A stretch of DNA of 64,000 bases from JAUSIF01 sp963711595. GTDB taxonomy: Bacteria; Pseudomonadota; Alphaproteobacteria; Rhizobiales; Xanthobacteraceae. The stretch lies in NCBI GenBank assembly GCA_963711595.1, contig CAVQER010000001.1:248001-312000 (forward strand). Reading direction: 5' to 3'. Below the pieces are notes generated by a model. It saw only the letters and a list, made by a program, of their open reading frames with translations, did no database searches and was not told where the DNA came from. Each line of letters opens with the position of its first letter. Position 1 is the first letter of the stretch. This document shows, in pieces, positions 63,206 through 64,000 of this stretch. The translations under genes and the position numbers were made by a program.

Positions 63206-64000
63206 ACCTTCGACCTCAGCGTGACGAGTTCTTCCGCCGAAGTCGGATGCAGTGCGAGGGTCGCGTCGAGGTCAGCCTTGCGCGCCCCCATCTTCACCGC
63301 GATCGCCACCATCTGGATCATCTCGGCTGCAGCCTCGCCCACAATGTGCACACCGAGCACGACATCGGATTGTCGGTCCACCACGAGCTTCATCAGGACA
63401 GTCGTGGCGCGGCCGGACATGGTCGCCTTCATTGGCCGGAAACTCGTGCGGTAGATGTCGACCGGTCGGCCGGTCGCACGCGCCTCGGACTCGGTCATTC
63501 CGACCACGCCGATCTCCGGCTCGGAGAACACTGCGGTCGGCACGTTTTTGTGGTCGACCGTCCAGGGTTTGTTGCCAAACACGCTGTCCGCAAAGGCGTG
63601 CCCCTCGCGAATGGCAACGGGCGTGAGCTGCAGCCGATCGGTCACGTCACCGATCGCGTAGATCGAGCCAACGCTCGAGCGCGATTGCGCGTCGACCACG
63701 ATTGCACCGCGGGCGTCAAGCGCGACACCGGCTGTTTCCAGACCGATGCCAGCCGTGTTCGGGCGTCGGCCGGTCGCGAACATGACCTGATCGACCTCAT
63801 GGCTCGCACCATCCGACAACGTCGCGCACACGACACGCCCCCTTTTTTCGATGGCGGCAACGGTGTGCTTCAGGACGATGTGGACGCCACGGGCCTCCAT
63901 CTCGACCCGGACATGGTGGCGGACGTCCTGGTCGAAGCCGCGCAGCAACTCCTCGCCGCGGTGAACCAGCAGGACTTGCGCGCCGAGCCCCGCGAACAGG
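63202..64000 (-). CDS. gor: Glutathione-disulfide reductase, C-terminal part (5' end outside window)
   Basis: The C-terminal ~265 residues of a pyridine nucleotide-disulfide oxidoreductase are present. Seen are MFATGRRPNTAGIG, SIYAIGDVTDRLQLTPVAI (FAD site), VPTAVFSEPEIGVVGM and the dimer-interface motif HPTSAEELVTLR, whose His is the catalytic base. The wording DVTDRLQLTPVA points to glutathione reductase rather than lipoamide dehydrogenase. It would regenerate GSH with NADPH. The catalytic Cys pair and start lie outside. Confidence 0.9.
   Translation of the reverse strand, partial: LFAGLGAQVLLVHRGEELLRGFDQDVRHHVRVEMEARGVHIVLKHTVAAIEKRGRVVCATLSDGASHEVDQVMFATGRRPNTAGIGLETAGVALDARGAIVVDAQSRSSVGSIYAIGDVTDRLQLTPVAIREGHAFADSVFGNKPWTVDHKNVPTAVFSEPEIGVVGMTESEARATGRPVDIYRTSFRPMKATMSGRATTVLMKLVVDRQSDVVLGVHIVGEAAAEMIQMVAIAVKMGARKADLDATLALHPTSAEELVTLRSKV

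Noticed and set aside
1..64000. Search by eye for tRNA or rRNA genes, CRISPR arrays, insertion sequences, prophage or defence genes.
   Set aside because: No T-loop-like gene ends, spaced direct repeats, transposase motifs or integrase motifs were seen; absence is limited by reading without alignment tools.

Overview
The window looks like chromosome from a high-GC alphaproteobacterium of the Hyphomicrobiales, probably near the Xanthobacteraceae/Nitrobacteraceae. This is inferred from the complete acpXL-to-lpxXL set for very-long-chain lipid A fatty acids, an Omp19-like lipoprotein, several lineage-typical DUF families (DUF2865, DUF3750) and palindromic repeats of the type common in Bradyrhizobium-like genomes. 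No replication, transfer or phage genes, insertion sequences, CRISPR arrays or tRNA/rRNA genes were seen. Genes are densely packed, many ending back to back with 0-4 bp between or overlapping.

Layout. 1-4502 (minus): urea ABC transporter urtABC with the start of urtD, behind a full-consensus sigma-54 promoter. 4706-8471: three paralogous secreted lytic transglycosylases with a HupE/UreJ nickel permease lying antisense among them. 8500-12994 (minus): two RTX proteins, a serralysin-type metalloprotease and a frameshifted lipase, that share the same C-terminal secretion module. 13220-14200: OsmC and a PCuAC copper chaperone. 14536-19819: acpXL-fabZXL-fabF2XL-fabF1XL-adh2XL-lpxXL. 20636-24241: a triple-GAF hybrid histidine kinase facing a NarL-type response regulator. 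24505-28738: a DUF6647 protein, a polyamine-type binding protein, a rhodanese and a MotA/MotB pair. 28988-32087: a Tat-exported formamidase and mmsA. 32184-33857: a glycosyltransferase-acyltransferase fusion. 33978-38782: GST, Omp19-like lipoprotein, two SDRs, pssA-psd and a GIY-YIG protein. 38850-46445: a flavin monooxygenase, an Atm1-type ABC exporter, LOG protein, a Tat-type deaminase, a crotonase and a VOC protein. 46445-49587: cimA and cysS. 50021-55898: envelope proteins, a DUF900 lipoprotein, two DoxX proteins, maiA and DUF2865. 56024-59235: nadE and class II DAHP synthase. 59321-64000: hydrolase, MarR with its likely operators, flavin monooxygenase, Tat amine oxidase and the start-truncated glutathione reductase.

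Themes. (1) Nitrogen scavenging: sigma-54-driven urea uptake, a nickel permease for urease, and three enzymes carrying twin-arginine leaders (formamidase, zinc deaminase, amine oxidase) that would release ammonia outside the cytoplasm. (2) Envelope building: VLCFA lipid A, phosphatidylserine/ethanolamine synthesis, the acyltransferase fusion and the transglycosylases. (3) Extracellular RTX enzymes with a possible protease-inhibitor lipoprotein 23 kb away.

Quality warning. Four genes are clearly broken by single-base insertions (RTX lipase twice, ABC exporter, cysS, DAHP synthase) and two more look the same (19925-20324, DUF2865). Every one is a +1 insertion, mostly a duplicated base, and cysS is essential. 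Residual assembly error is therefore more likely than gene decay.
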